The translations under genes and the position numbers were made by a program. From NCBI GenBank assembly GCA_033816765.1, contig CM066292.1, positions 2,480,001 through 2,544,000 on the forward strand: a stretch of DNA of 64,000 bases, in the 5' to 3' direction. Positions 49,401 to 58,264 of the stretch are shown piece by piece. The notes beneath the pieces are model-generated. The model was not told where the DNA came from, searched no databases, and was given only the letters and a program-made list of their open reading frames with translations. This DNA is from Nothopassalora personata (lineage: Eukaryota; Ascomycota; Dothideomycetes; Mycosphaerellales; Mycosphaerellaceae). How positions within the stretch are numbered: position 1 is the stretch's first letter; the number at the start of each line of letters is the position of its first letter.

Positions 49401-51061
49401 CAGGCCTGCTGAAGCCCCTGCCTATTCCTTTTGAGTTATGGGACGAGATTGCTATGGACTTCGTAGTGGGACTGCCAGAGAGCACCGACTGCAATGGCGT
49501 CACATACACTAACGCTCTCACAATCACGGATCGCACAGGCAAAGGTTGTCACATGATTCCCGTCAAGGAGATGACGGCTGAGTACATCGCCGAAGTCTTC
49601 GTGCGAGACTACTACCGCCTGCATGGTGCGCCGCTATCCATTGTCACCGATCGAGGGAGCCAGTGGCTGTCAGCTTTCTGGCAGCGCTTCTGCGAACTAG
49701 TCGGCATAGACCACAAGCTGTCTACAGCCTTCCACCCTGAGACGGATGGGCAGTCTGAGAACACTAACAAGGAAATGGAGAAGTATCTCCGCGTCTTTAT
49801 CGACTACGCACAAGGAGATTGGGTGCAGTGGCTACCCCTTGCGGAGTTTGCGAAGAACAACCACGCTACTGAAGCCACTGGTGTGTCGCCTTTCTTCGCT
49901 GAGCGAGGCCGCAATCCTCGCACAGGTAACTTTAACGGCGATACACTGCCTAAGCGCCTCATGCCGACCAAGCAACGTCTGAGCGCTGAGGGAGCAGAGC
50001 GGTTCGCCCAGCAAATGAAGGACCTCCACGCACATCTCCATGAATGCTTGCGTTACGACCAAGCCCTGCAAGCTGATAATGCCAACATGCACCGCACGGT
50101 GCCGCCACGATACGAGCCAGGCGACCATGTCTACATCAACACCAAGAACTGGAAGTCATCACGCCCAGCGAAGAAGCTCGACGTCAAGTGGTTTGGACCA
50201 GTGACTGTCACTACCGCACTCGGTGAGAATGCTTACAGTGTTGCCCTTCCAGATAAGATCCGCGTACACAACTCTTTCCACTCAAATCTCCTCAGACTCG
50301 CAGATCCGGAAGATGATGCGAGGCCGCCACCGATCGAAGTCACGGACGAGACCGGCAACACGTTCAAGACCTGGGAGGTTGAGCGTATCCTGGACTCCAA
50401 ACCGAAGGGCAGAGGCATTACCATGCTAGTGAAATGGAAAGGTTACTTGGACAGTGAGTCTACTTGGGAGCCCGCGAGCGTAGTGTGCAAAGATGCACCG
50501 AAGGCAGTCGCAGACTTCAAGCATAACAACCCAACCAAGTCCATACCGGTCAACTTTCATCCGCCACCTGGTTGGATCCCAAATGAAACGTTGCGCGATA
50601 TGAGACCTGAAGCAGATGTACACATTATGGATCTGGCACCTCAGGTAACCACAGTAGCACGACCGCCCTCTGTCGGCACCGGTGCTGTGGCTCTTCCTGT
50701 TGGTGACCACACGCCTTCTAATGTTGCTGTGGGCAATAGCGAAGGGGTTTCGGTGCCTGCTTCTAATGCAACGACGGATACAACGTCGACGGACGAAGCA
50801 ATCGAGGCCGCTCAGATGGAGCTGCTTGATGAAACGGATGGTATGGAGGATGATGAAGCCTTCGCATATGCACTAAGGAAGATTCAAGGTCACACGCTTC
50901 GAGACGAAGGTGTTTTGAGGGGGGGGTGGTGTCACGGCCGCTCCGCAAGTGAAGGATTTGGGATGGATCACGTGACCTCAGAGCACGTGACCAGGATGAC
51001 TCAGCCCGGCCCGAAGCCGACCCGCGACACCTCGGCCCTTAAGTATAGGCCTCGACCTTAG
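46388..51061 (+). CDS. Element D Pol polyprotein (protease, RT, RNase H, integrase, chromodomain)
   Basis: 1528 codons from GTG 46475, but the frame is open from 46388 and a -1 frameshift from gag is the likely route. Protease-like region (FLDDGANSELV near residue 63, DIVLGLGW near 132). RT with VCIDYRALNAITVKSRYPIP and YLDDALIFS (about residue 525). RNase H (ETDASD, YDKELLAIV). Integrase finger and core (DFVVGLPES, VTDRGSQWLS, HPETDGQSENTNKEMEKYL). Chromodomain WEVERIL to STWEPASV (about 50373-50475). A low-complexity tail reads 132 bases into the 3' LTR. No stops. Confidence 0.93.
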   Translation, partial: QRHDCCCSTTGGKRLGHLLSATDDGPTQEVSHQHEHHPPHEHEHHEMRTVQAFSLQARTNTPSSIEVDKGPEVSHHFVVEGRANGIHAYTFLDDGANSELVNTSYAHKHKFPLYDIEPFTLGLGDGSQAPTIITKATNIELNLQGHIEVVKCLVTDTCYDIVLGLGWHAKHSPHKDWKRSVLTFSDDGCQGHSLYKNVNLPVVLPASEPPPTPDPDYDSLERPDISDISASSPVEVGAERVERGRKHDPVDIEQTSLYELQKLCRTRGAEVHTMWVNPRETHASKSAADPVTAQALGLHAMTARKVMGGNAAFACAMYVEDDYRRTLRRRQEHQAEVYAMSAADYDVFMEKLHRKEKEADITKLPAHYQHRKDLFSKKESSKLPPHRPGLDHEIKLKKDARPPFKRPYPISNRESEVVKAWVDDQLEKGNIQRSNSPAASPVIIVRKPGGGLRVCIDYRALNAITVKSRYPIPLIQDTLNRISGKKYFTKLDVIAAFNRLRIAEGDEWKTAFTTRYGQFECLVMPFGLCNAPGTFQSYINDALREYLDDFTSAYLDDALIFSDTLEEHIVHVDKVMAKLQAAGLQLDIDKCEFHVQETKYLGLVIGAEGIKMDKEKIVAIQEWETPRNPTDILSFLGFCNFYRRFIRNYSGIAYPMTQLTKKDVPWLWDDTCQTAFDCMKQAFAEEDIVLAHFVPGRETKLETDASDFVTAAVLSQKGEDGVWRPVAFMSKKMSPQECNYDIYDKELLAIVKAFEEWKPELISGDIDGDSEDTDFENLTDESGKPILVYSDHKNLEWFTSTKVLNRRQARWSEFLSQFYFKIVYIPGKTNIKPDTLTRRPQDVPASDEDPRRQHQEQTLLPEHRFLNISPMKIRPEGNDLMTEIRTAYGAPEMQQALRELDAGEPCGLLRRHRMDDSDAVAIGGLIYMKNRYGGYNVFVPDAPDLRFEVFKAYHSTPSAGHPGRAKTFELITRDFIWPGLSQYVRNKVFKCHECRSSKPSQTQYPGLLKPLPIPFELWDEIAMDFVVGLPESTDCNGVTYTNALTITDRTGKGCHMIPVKEMTAEYIAEVFVRDYYRLHGAPLSIVTDRGSQWLSAFWQRFCELVGIDHKLSTAFHPETDGQSENTNKEMEKYLRVFIDYAQGDWVQWLPLAEFAKNNHATEATGVSPFFAERGRNPRTGNFNGDTLPKRLMPTKQRLSAEGAERFAQQMKDLHAHLHECLRYDQALQADNANMHRTVPPRYEPGDHVYINTKNWKSSRPAKKLDVKWFGPVTVTTALGENAYSVALPDKIRVHNSFHSNLLRLADPEDDARPPPIEVTDETGNTFKTWEVERILDSKPKGRGITMLVKWKGYLDSESTWEPASVVCKDAPKAVADFKHNNPTKSIPVNFHPPPGWIPNETLRDMRPEADVHIMDLAPQVTTVARPPSVGTGAVALPVGDHTPSNVAVGNSEGVSVPASNATTDTTSTDEAIEAAQMELLDETDGMEDDEAFAYALRKIQGHTLRDEGVLRGGWCHGRSASEGFGMDHVTSEHVTRMTQPGPKPTRDTSALKYRPRP

Positions 51062-51135
51062 AACCTACTTCTCTCTTTAGCTATCGACTTTGTTAATACT
51101 ACACCCCTGCACTCTCGCACTGTAGCCTCGTGACA
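50930..51135 (+). repeat. Element D 3' LTR
   Basis: 206 bp, one visible difference from the 5' LTR. TSD ACTAA follows. The pol frame ends inside it at 51061. Confidence 0.94.
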
Positions 51136-51140
51136 ACTAA

Positions 51141-51712
51141 CTAGATCTTGAGACGAGACCTAGGGGGGGGAGTACTAGTAGCGGTAATAGCTACGAGTCG
51201 CATGCGAAAACTACGCGCTACACTCGAGGAGCGATAGAAGGCTATAGTAGAAAGCTAGGCTCGCTACTATAATAAGACCTACTAAGCTAAGACCTACCGC
51301 GTAGGTAACTTAGTCCTATTATTAACAAAGAACCTCAAGTTAGTAGTGCTAAAGAAGAAGATAGGTCCGAAGTTTATCGGCCTATACCGCATTACGGACG
51401 CTATCGGTTCGTAGGCGTACCGCCTAGCGCTACTAGCCGACTTAAGGCTCTATAACGTCTTCTATGTCTCTCTCCTCGAGCCGTATATCGGTAGCGATGA
51501 GGATAGACCCGTACCCCCTCTAGCTAATAAGGACGGAGAGTATAAGGTAGAGGTAGTACTAGATAGGCGTAAGCGTAAGGGTAAGCTATAGTATCTAGTC
51601 TAGTGGAAGGACTAGCTAGAGGAGTATAACAGCTAGGAACCGGCGGAGGGCCTCGCGAATACGGATCGTATAGTAGCCGACTATAAGGCGTTAAGGAGAA
51701 GCAAATAAGACT
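51141..51712 (+). pseudogene. Gy2 integrase C-terminus and chromodomain remnant
   Basis: RIPed frame with a GPY-like segment (KKKIGPKFIGLYRI, about 51350-51400) and a chromodomain-like end (about 51545-51660). It stops near 51708, before the antisense gene. Confidence 0.72.
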
Positions 51713-51842
51713 AGCACTAGAGTATAAACAAAACTTTTCTTAACTATAAATAAAACAAAAGCTAAAGAGTAGCGCGCCTACTAGGGGCTACGTAGAGTAG
51801 TAGTAGGCGAGGAGCCCGCGAGTAGCGTGTGAGGCGAGCGCC

Positions 51843-52780
51843 TTAGTTGTCGTTACGTAGTAACTTAGGTAAGAATGCCTAGTCGGCGGCGGTAGTGTCG
51901 ATGTTCTACGCCTATAGGAACTGGGACTACGGTTAGTAGGGTACACGTAGGCGAGGAATATACGACTTACGGCGCGGCCGAGTTCGAACAGCCTATTAAG
52001 GGCGCGGTTCTGCTCCTACTAGAGCGCGAGGGCTTCGGCGGCGGGGGCGGCGGTAGTAGTAGCGGCGGCGGCGGAGGCACGCATACGGGTCTCCCCGGCA
52101 CGCTTATGCTTGTAGGCATTGAACTGCCTAATAGCCTATAGGAAGGGTTAGCCGAAGTATAGGGGACGTACTAGAGCCCTCCCCCGCGAGTAGTAGTCGA
52201 CTCGCACGAGCGAAGTAGCGACTTACCTCCTTAATGTCGTTACCTAGCTAGGCATATAGGCGGATCTGCTCTACTAGCTCCTACTACTAGAGGTCTGTAG
52301 GCGCCTAGCCTATTATAGCCGTAAGGAAGTCGCGCTAGGACCGCGCAGCGCGTAGGCGGCTTACTAGCGAGGCGATAGCGTAGCTAGTATTAGGCACGTA
52401 GCTATGTTTACTACGCCTATAGCGGCTACACTTCTTTAGGAGCTCGCCGGTAGTAACACTATTACAGTTATCGGCCTGGTCTAGTAAGTAGTTAGTATAC
52501 GAATCGTAGGCGACGCGCGTAGAGACTTACCCCTAACGAAGTACGGGAGGCACCGCATGTATATGTTAATTCTTTACGAGAGCTTAGTAGCTAGCGAGGG
52601 CGTTAGTAGCTACGAGGGTAATGCTAGTCGCTTACGACTACTAGGCGTTCTAGGGGCGTCGCGCACTAGAGCCGCCTAGCGGCGCTCGTCTTCTACGGCG
52701 CTAGTAGTGCTATCGCTACTAGTACTACTAGAGGAGGCGGAGCGGCTAGAGAATGGCGGCGAGGAGGGCACGGTAGACAT
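51843..52780 (-). pseudogene. Gy2 antisense gene with intron-like segments, RIP-degraded
   Basis: On minus between pol and the 3' LTR. ATG at 52780 (MSTVPSSPPFSSRSASSSS), frames broken only by RIP-type TAG/TAA, and a TAA end at 51843. Three intron-like segments have GTAAGT, a TACTAAC or GCTAAC branch and YAG: 52530-52476 (55 nt), 52226-52136 (91 nt) and 51970-51912 (59 nt). The middle exon frame (ELLKKCSRY, RRSKHSY, then a helical region) has C-x2-Y-x6-Y, which would be C-x2-C-x6-C before RIP. The first exon does not join in frame at the proposed donor, so the model is incomplete. Different from the Gy1/C antisense gene in sequence. Confidence 0.55.
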
Positions 52781-53081
52781 AATAATAATGATAATGCTAG
52801 CGAGGCGCTTACGATAATAGTACGGTACGGGTACGTAGTAGTAGTGTAGCGAAGGTAATAAGCTAGGGAGCGTACTAAGAAAGGGCTAGGTTAGGCTAGA
52901 GTTTTATGCCCCTAACTAGCTACGTCGGTATAGCAACTAAGCCTTACTTACCTATACCTACATAACGGCACGTACGTAACCCGTATGTAGGCCGTATAGC
53001 AACTATAGTTCTAGAAGTATATAGGAGCCTCTACGTAGCAACTAGCGAGCTAAGGACAGCTCGCACGGGAGGGGAGGCAAT

Positions 53082-53277
53082 TGTAAGGGGCAGCCTAGTA
53101 GCTAACCCCTATATGTGGCCTTATATGTAACATGCGGTCGCGACCGGCTACTAAGCCGCATGTAACACGTATAAGTACACCTTACGACGCGCGATGCGTC
53201 TTAAACAAAAGGTAAGAATTAGTTTATCTACGACTAGTAGGTCGTGGGCGTGCTATACATTGCGACATCCCTTAACA
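53082..53277 (+). repeat. Gy2 3' LTR
   Basis: 196 bp, TGTAAGGGG to CTTAACA, matching the split 5' LTR. TSD TTTAG at 53278-53282. Confidence 0.9.
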
Positions 53278-54757
53278 TTTAGAGTCTCTTTACTCCTCTT
53301 AGACTTATTCCTAGGGTTCTTCTTAGGATACTACTTATAGTAGTTTACGTTAGTATACTTATATAAGCACTATATATACTACTTATTATTATCCTTACTT
53401 AGGAATGCTCTAATAAAGCTATTACTAGGCTTATAGGTAGTAGGTACTTACTTCTTCCTAAGAGTTATAAATATTCTCTCTAGGGTAGTTAATTCTAGGG
53501 TATTATTATATCTCTATATTCTAAGCTATTTAATACAGTTTAGGCCTTTAATAAAGTATAGTCTATAGATATCTTCTAGGAGAATAAAGGAGGATTCAAG
53601 TAGTAACTTATTATTAACTAGGGAGGATCTAATAAATTGCTCTATAGTAGTCTTATAGTTATATACCTATACTTAAAAGTCTTTATAGTACTTTAATATA
53701 TTAGGTCTTATAGTATCTAATTTAATATAACTAATTACTTTTAGAGTATTATATAGATCGATTATAATAATAGGCTTATATATTACTTTAATTAAGTTAT
53801 ATAACTCCTTAGCTAACTTATTCATATCTCTAAAGTTTAGCCTTAATATAGAGTCTAATCTAGCTATAATTATACTATAGGCTTATATATTCTCCTTCTT
53901 CTAGCGCTTATAGGCTACTATATATCCTATACTTCTAGTAATATCTTTAGGAGCTTTATTCTAGATTATAGGTATATCTATAGTTCCTATAGTAGATATA
54001 GACCTTACTCTCTAGGTTTATATATAAGCTACCCTATTTAGAGTATACTTTAGATTAATCCAGTCTAGGTTATAGATAATATATCTAACTAGATCCTTCT
54101 CTAGTAGTACGCTAATTAGTATAGATTTCTATACCTAGAACTATACGCCTTTTCTAAGTACCTAGTTATCCTTAGTAGACCTTACTAGGTTACTAGAGGT
54201 ATTGTTTCTAAACTCTATATCTAGTCTAGCTCTTTTAGATGCTATACTACGGTAATAATACTTAGTACCGATATCCTATAGTAGTTCTTAAATCGATTAG
54301 ATAGTTATCCGTAAAACAAATATAGGGTCGGGTCTACTTGTCACGATCCAAGCGTGCACCGGCGCTGCAGCCCAATCAAACCTGAGGCAGCAGCCGCCAA
54401 GAATCAGGTGACATTGATTAGTCACCTGCAGCCTTTTCACAAGCAGCCCCTTCAATTCTAGCTTAGACACATGCAATCTACTATCTGCTTTTGAAACACC
54501 TTTATGAGCCCATTTCATGACTTCCAACCACTTGTAACGTGATACTACTAGTAAGGTAAGCTAATCCTTAATAGAGCTTCGATAATAATTTAGGGTTTAA
54601 AATAAATAGGTAGAGGAGTACTCGGGCTTATAACCTATTATTAATAGGTATTTAACGAGTATAAGCTTCTAGATTAAAACGATAGGGTGTATTAGTAACC
54701 CTTATAAATTGCTATAGGGTGTAAGACTATCTAGCTACAGAAATAGTATAATATAGT
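53278..54757 (-). mobile_element. Copia-2: RIP-degraded Ty1/copia, 5' part (LTR, primer site, gag), minus strand
   Basis: Reading leftward: LTR remnant about 54757-54636, primer site GGTTATAAGCCCG (54635-54623), identical in core to that of Copia-1, then a stop-rich gag frame (54300-53283) ending at a degenerate zinc knuckle (CLYKYTNVNYYKQYPKK). The element resumes at 26523 beyond Gy2. A solo LTR (54339-54544) interrupts the gag start. Heavily RIPed. The outer LTR edge is not well defined. Confidence 0.7.
54339..54544. repeat. 206-bp solo LTR or MITE, copy 1
   Basis: Starts TGTCACGATCC and ends AACGTGATA, flanked by the 5-bp duplication CTACT (54334-54338 and 54545-54549). The ends are imperfect inverted repeats (11 of 14). 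It carries an internal hairpin CAGGTGAC/GTCACCTG. A second copy lies at 58059-58264. The 5-bp TSD and TGT...A(C/T)A ends favour a solo LTR. Confidence 0.75.
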
Positions 54758-54759
54758 GT

Positions 54760-55340
54760 GTGTGTGCCAAGCCCTGACTAACACAGCCATTAGTCACCTA
54801 ATTCACAACAGAGTCGACAGGCGACAGGCATGATGCATTTGTGCAGGACGACGTGCTTAGGCGACATCCTGGTCTGCAGTTCGTCTGATATAGCATTCAA
54901 CATCATTGATGGTTATTCCCTTCATGTCAGTGCAGGATCCGGATTGTCTCAAGATCCTCTTCGCTCAAGGACGACGCAGCTGAAAACCTAGGAGCAGCAG
55001 TACGCAGCAGATGCGATGCAGCCCGGCTGTCGAACTACAGCGAGGCGACCAAGATTCGCGAAAGCCAGACCATGCCTGTATAATACATGAACATACCGCT
55101 TGCTCCTTGAAGAACTTCCCTCGCGCCAAAGGACGAGGACGAGGACGAAGGAGCGAAGGTAAAAAAAAGCTCTGGAATCTCGACCTCACCCCGCACCATG
55201 GCAATGGTAATGACGAAACGGCGATCAGGGACGAAGCATACTCCCCTCGATACTGTAGCCTTCATATCTACGGAACGTAACCATCAAGGTCGTCTAAGTC
55301 GCTCCCGAGGAGCATCGTCCAAGATCGATATACCGCAACA
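54760..55340. other. Intergenic region, end of repeats and upstream of the alcohol dehydrogenase gene
   Basis: CpA/TpG return to normal near 54760, marking the border of host DNA. Overlapping frames of 76-89 codons at 55011-55280 lack any recognisable features. A long intergenic promoter region is likely. No RNA gene seen. Confidence 0.5.
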
Positions 55341-56474
55341 ATGTCCCAATACACAGTTCCCTGCAAAGGCATTATAGCCTACTCCGAACACGACTGGAAG
55401 CTCGAAGACCTCTTGACCCGCGAACCGCAAGAAGATGAATTCCTCGTCGAAATGATCGCCACAGGCATCTGCCATACCGACATCTCAGGCTATGGCGGCA
55501 TCTACCCTCGAGTTCTCGGCCACGAAGGCGCCGGCCGGGTCGTTCGACTCGGCAGCAAGAACATCGAATCGCAGTACAAGGAGGGAGACCTTGTGATTTT
55601 GTCGGCGGCGGCTTGCCTCGATTGTCATTACTGTAATACCGGACACCCGGCATATTGTGTGGAGCATGCTGCTCTCACGCTGAAGGCGAATGAGCCGAAT
55701 TTTGTTCTGGCCAATGATAAGTCGAAGACTATCGGAGGAGGGTTCTTCGGGCAGTCGAGTTTCGCCTCTCCCGTGCCGGTCAAAGTGTCCTGCGCAGCGA
55801 ATGTTACCAAGTCGATCCGTGATGCCGCGGATCTGAAGATGTACGCCCCTCTTGGGTGCGGAATCATGACTGGTGCTGGATCCATCACTCATGTTGGGCA
55901 ATGCGGTCCGGCCGATGTCGTGGCTGTCGTGGGGCTTGGCGGTGTTGGACTCGCCGGTATCTGCGCCGCGGCACATCGAGGCGTGAAGAATATCATTGCA
56001 GTCGACCTCGTGCCGTCGCGTATACAGCTCGCGAAAGAATGTGGTGCTACAGCGAGTCTGCATTCGACACCAGAGAACTTGAAGGATTCGGATCTCCAGA
56101 CTGAGCTGAAGAAAATTACGCCTGGCGGTCTTGGCTGCACGCATATCTTGGACACCACTCCCTCCGTCGGGATTTTGTCGGCATGCCTCGAAGCTCTGCG
56201 GAAGAATGGAACGGTGCTTCAGGTTGGTGTCAAGCCAGTTGGAGCCAAGCTGGAGCTGGATACATTGACGCACATGGCCAATGGCAGGAAGTTGGTTGGC
56301 GTGATTGAAGGCGACAGAGATCCTGCGGAGGCGCTTCCAGAGCTTGTCGATTGGACAAAGCAGGGTATTCTGCCAATGAAGCGCTTCCTCAGAGAGTACC
56401 CGGTCGCAGAGTATGAAGAAGCTAGGAGGGTGATGGAGGATGGTTCCGTTATCAAGAGCGTGTTGGTGTGGTAG
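55341..56474 (+). CDS. Zinc-dependent medium-chain alcohol dehydrogenase (aryl/benzyl-alcohol type)
   Basis: 377 residues, full length for the MDR family, single exon. Oxidises an alcohol to an aldehyde with NAD; the exact substrate is not evident. Catalytic zinc ligands: C44 (GICHTD), H61 (GHEGAG) and C173 (LGCG). Structural zinc cysteines C92, C95, C98, C106 (CLDCHYC then C). The Rossmann motif GLGGVG (198-203) with D222 in AVDL points to NAD. Closest in feel to aryl-alcohol dehydrogenases of bacterial and fungal aromatic catabolism. ATG 55341 is preceded by AACA. The gene ends 17 bp from the convergent neighbour's stop. Probably cytosolic, as no signal peptide is seen. Confidence 0.9.
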   Translation: MSQYTVPCKGIIAYSEHDWKLEDLLTREPQEDEFLVEMIATGICHTDISGYGGIYPRVLGHEGAGRVVRLGSKNIESQYKEGDLVILSAAACLDCHYCNTGHPAYCVEHAALTLKANEPNFVLANDKSKTIGGGFFGQSSFASPVPVKVSCAANVTKSIRDAADLKMYAPLGCGIMTGAGSITHVGQCGPADVVAVVGLGGVGLAGICAAAHRGVKNIIAVDLVPSRIQLAKECGATASLHSTPENLKDSDLQTELKKITPGGLGCTHILDTTPSVGILSACLEALRKNGTVLQVGVKPVGAKLELDTLTHMANGRKLVGVIEGDRDPAEALPELVDWTKQGILPMKRFLREYPVAEYEEARRVMEDGSVIKSVLVW

Positions 56475-56491
56475 CCTCAGTAGTCGTAATT

Positions 56492-57382
56492 TCAGTCAAG
56501 CAGCCCCTTCGCCTCCTTTCCCTTAAGAAGACCCAACGCCTCCTCAACATCCCTCCCATCATCCCCCTCCGCATACCCCGGCATCAACGCCAACCACCGA
56601 TAAACACTCTCCCTCAGCTCCTTCGGCATCCTCGACGGAACTTTCAGCACCTGCTCGAGAGCCTCCACGCACCGCTTCGCAGTCTTCTCAATCAAGCTCT
56701 CACCCGCAAACAGACTCAAATTCCCCACCTCATCAGCCCCATCCTCGACTGCAGTAGCGAGCGCTTGCTTATACTCCGCCATAGCATCCACAACGACCGC
56801 ATTCGTCCTGGGCCAAAAGCTGCTCATAAGATTCCAGGGTTGGCCTGAGCCATCAGCGGAGCCGTGTTTCATGGCTTGATCCCCGCCACCCCTAAAATCA
56901 CTCCTCAAAATCACACACGGAAGATCCGCCATTTTCGCAATCGTGAACTCAACCACAGTTCCCGAGTCCAGTTCCGCGCCATCATAAGTAAAGAGTGCCA
57001 AGTCACAGCTGAGAAGGGCTCGAATGTCTTTATCTCGGATATTCTGTGGAGTGACATCGCCTCGTTGCTCGAGATCTTGAGGTAAGAGGGGTTGGAACGT
57101 GCCATGGGAGCGACGGGAAATGGCGCGGGAGAGGAGAATGTTGGTGTGGAGGTCGCCGATTGAGAAGAGGGGGCCGGCGTGGTAGTATGTGTAGGATTTG
57201 TAGGTGGTGTTGGATTGTGTGGTTGGGTGGTTGGTGTGGGTTGTTAGAGCTGGTGTGGAGGTGGTGGATGTCATGGTGTTTTGTTGCTTTGACTGGGGAA
57301 ACGTGTGCATCCTCACAAGAAGCGATGTCGTTGAAGAAATTAGTAGATCATTGTTCTTAGTCGATAGGCGAACTGCGCTCAC
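56492..57382 (-). CDS. Nucleoside 2-deoxyribosyltransferase-like protein
   Basis: Up to 296 residues. The first 60 are low complexity, and starts at 57310 or 57274 are also possible. The domain (about 64-240) has the family layout: YYHAGPLFS (66-74), RDKDIRALLSCDLALFTYDG, then DSGTVVEF (D139, E145 as likely nucleophile) and IAKMADLPCVILRSDFR. Family members exchange nucleobases on deoxyribose or hydrolyse nucleosides, and fungal ones are mostly uncharacterised. A C-terminal helical region (240-296) is rich in Glu/Leu. Convergent with the alcohol dehydrogenase. A repeat block starts about 15 bp upstream of the longest start, so its promoter may have been altered. Confidence 0.82.
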   Translation of the reverse strand: MSAVRLSTKNNDLLISSTTSLLVRMHTFPQSKQQNTMTSTTSTPALTTHTNHPTTQSNTTYKSYTYYHAGPLFSIGDLHTNILLSRAISRRSHGTFQPLLPQDLEQRGDVTPQNIRDKDIRALLSCDLALFTYDGAELDSGTVVEFTIAKMADLPCVILRSDFRGGGDQAMKHGSADGSGQPWNLMSSFWPRTNAVVVDAMAEYKQALATAVEDGADEVGNLSLFAGESLIEKTAKRCVEALEQVLKVPSRMPKELRESVYRWLALMPGYAEGDDGRDVEEALGLLKGKEAKGLLD

Positions 57383-57880
57383 CGGCTGATAGGCAGTCCA
57401 GTGTTGGGAGTAGTAAGAGTAAGTAGTAAATAGTAATAGTATAGTAATTACTCTTACTATAAATTGTAAGAGTAATAGTAAATAGTAATTACTACATTTT
57501 CCGAGGGTCTAGAGTAATAGTAATTACTATAGTAGTAGAGTAATAGTAATAGTAAGAGAATAGTAAGAGTAATAGTAAATATTAATTACTATATAGTAAG
57601 TAGTATTACTACTACTAGTATAATAGGTACTTAAGTAAGCTATCAAATTACGCTACTTAGAGTAGACTCTATAAGATAGCTATAGTAGGATATAGAATAC
57701 TAGTTAATAGTCTAACAGTAATATTAAATATGAATATAATCCCTAGATAACCTAAATCTTATTACGTAAGCCTATATCTAAGTATTACTATTACTATAGT
57801 AAAATAGTAATAGTAAATAGTAATAGTAAGATTTTCCCTAAGGCTATAGTAATAGTAATTACTATAGTAAGTAGTAGTTA

Positions 57881-58058
57881 CTATTAGTAAGTAGTAATTA
57901 CTATTAGTAAGTAGTAATTACTATTAGTAAGTAGTAATTACTATTAGTAAGTAGTAATTACTATTAGTAAGTAGTAATTACTATTAGTAAGTAGTAATTA
58001 CTATTAGTAAGTAGTAATTACTATTAGTAAGTAGTAATTACTATTAGTAAGTAGTAAT
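57881..58058. repeat. Tandem repeat, 20-bp unit x 9
   Basis: Perfect copies of CTATTAGTAAGTAGTAATTA without spacers, ending at the TGTCACG start of the solo LTR. Confidence 0.92.
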
Positions 58059-58264
58059 TGTCACGATCCAAGCGTGCACCGGCGCTGCAGCCCAATCAAA
58101 CCTGAGGCAGCAGCCGCCAAGAATCAGGTTACATTGATTAGTCACCTGCAGCCTTTTCACAAGCAGCCCCTTCAATTCTAGCTTAGACACATGCAATCTA
58201 CTATCTGCTTTTGAAACACCTTTATGAGCCCATTTCATGACTTCCAACCACTTGTAACGTGATA
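58059..58264. repeat. 206-bp solo LTR or MITE, copy 2
   Basis: Differs from 54339-54544 at one base by eye (GGTTACATT for GGTGACATT), which also breaks the hairpin stem. TSD GTAAT at 58054-58058 and 58265-58269. Confidence 0.78.

Larger units (their letters stand above)
43996..51135 (+). mobile_element. D: clean Ty3/gypsy chromodomain retrotransposon
   Basis: LTRs of 206 bp (43996-44201 and 50930-51135) differ at one base by eye (GATGAATC against GATGGATC). TSD ACTAA is at 43991-43995 and 51136-51140. Intact gag and pol in a -1 arrangement. Self-primer TCGATAGCT (44204-44212) pairs with AGCTATCGA (44145-44153). A purine tract (GAGGGGGGGTGG) precedes the 3' LTR. Sister to E in gag layout, zinc-knuckle spacing and pol architecture. 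It has no antisense ORF. It is the most complete-looking element of the window. Confidence 0.95.
26529..53277 (+). mobile_element. Gy2: RIP-degraded Ty3/gypsy retrotransposon hosting NA-2, C and D
   Basis: 5' LTR 26529-26580 plus 32573-32716 (split by NA-2; 196 bp joined). 3' LTR 53082-53277 (196 bp). TSD TTTAG on both sides. Interior pieces are 32717-36726, 43748-43995 and 51141-53081. The primer site CTAATTCTT (32720-32728) is complementary to AAGAATTAG (32653-32661) in its LTR. Gag, RT, integrase and chromodomain remnants are on plus. A separate antisense gene with intron-like segments lies between pol and the 3' LTR. The RIP footprint is strong throughout. Confidence 0.9.

Noticed and set aside
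55011..55280. Small gene upstream of the alcohol dehydrogenase (89 codons plus, 79 and 76 codons minus)
   Set aside because: Three overlapping frames of similar length, none protein-like; best left as intergenic.
57881..58058. Regular 20-bp repeats as a CRISPR array
   Set aside because: Units are directly abutting with no spacers, and the genome is fungal.
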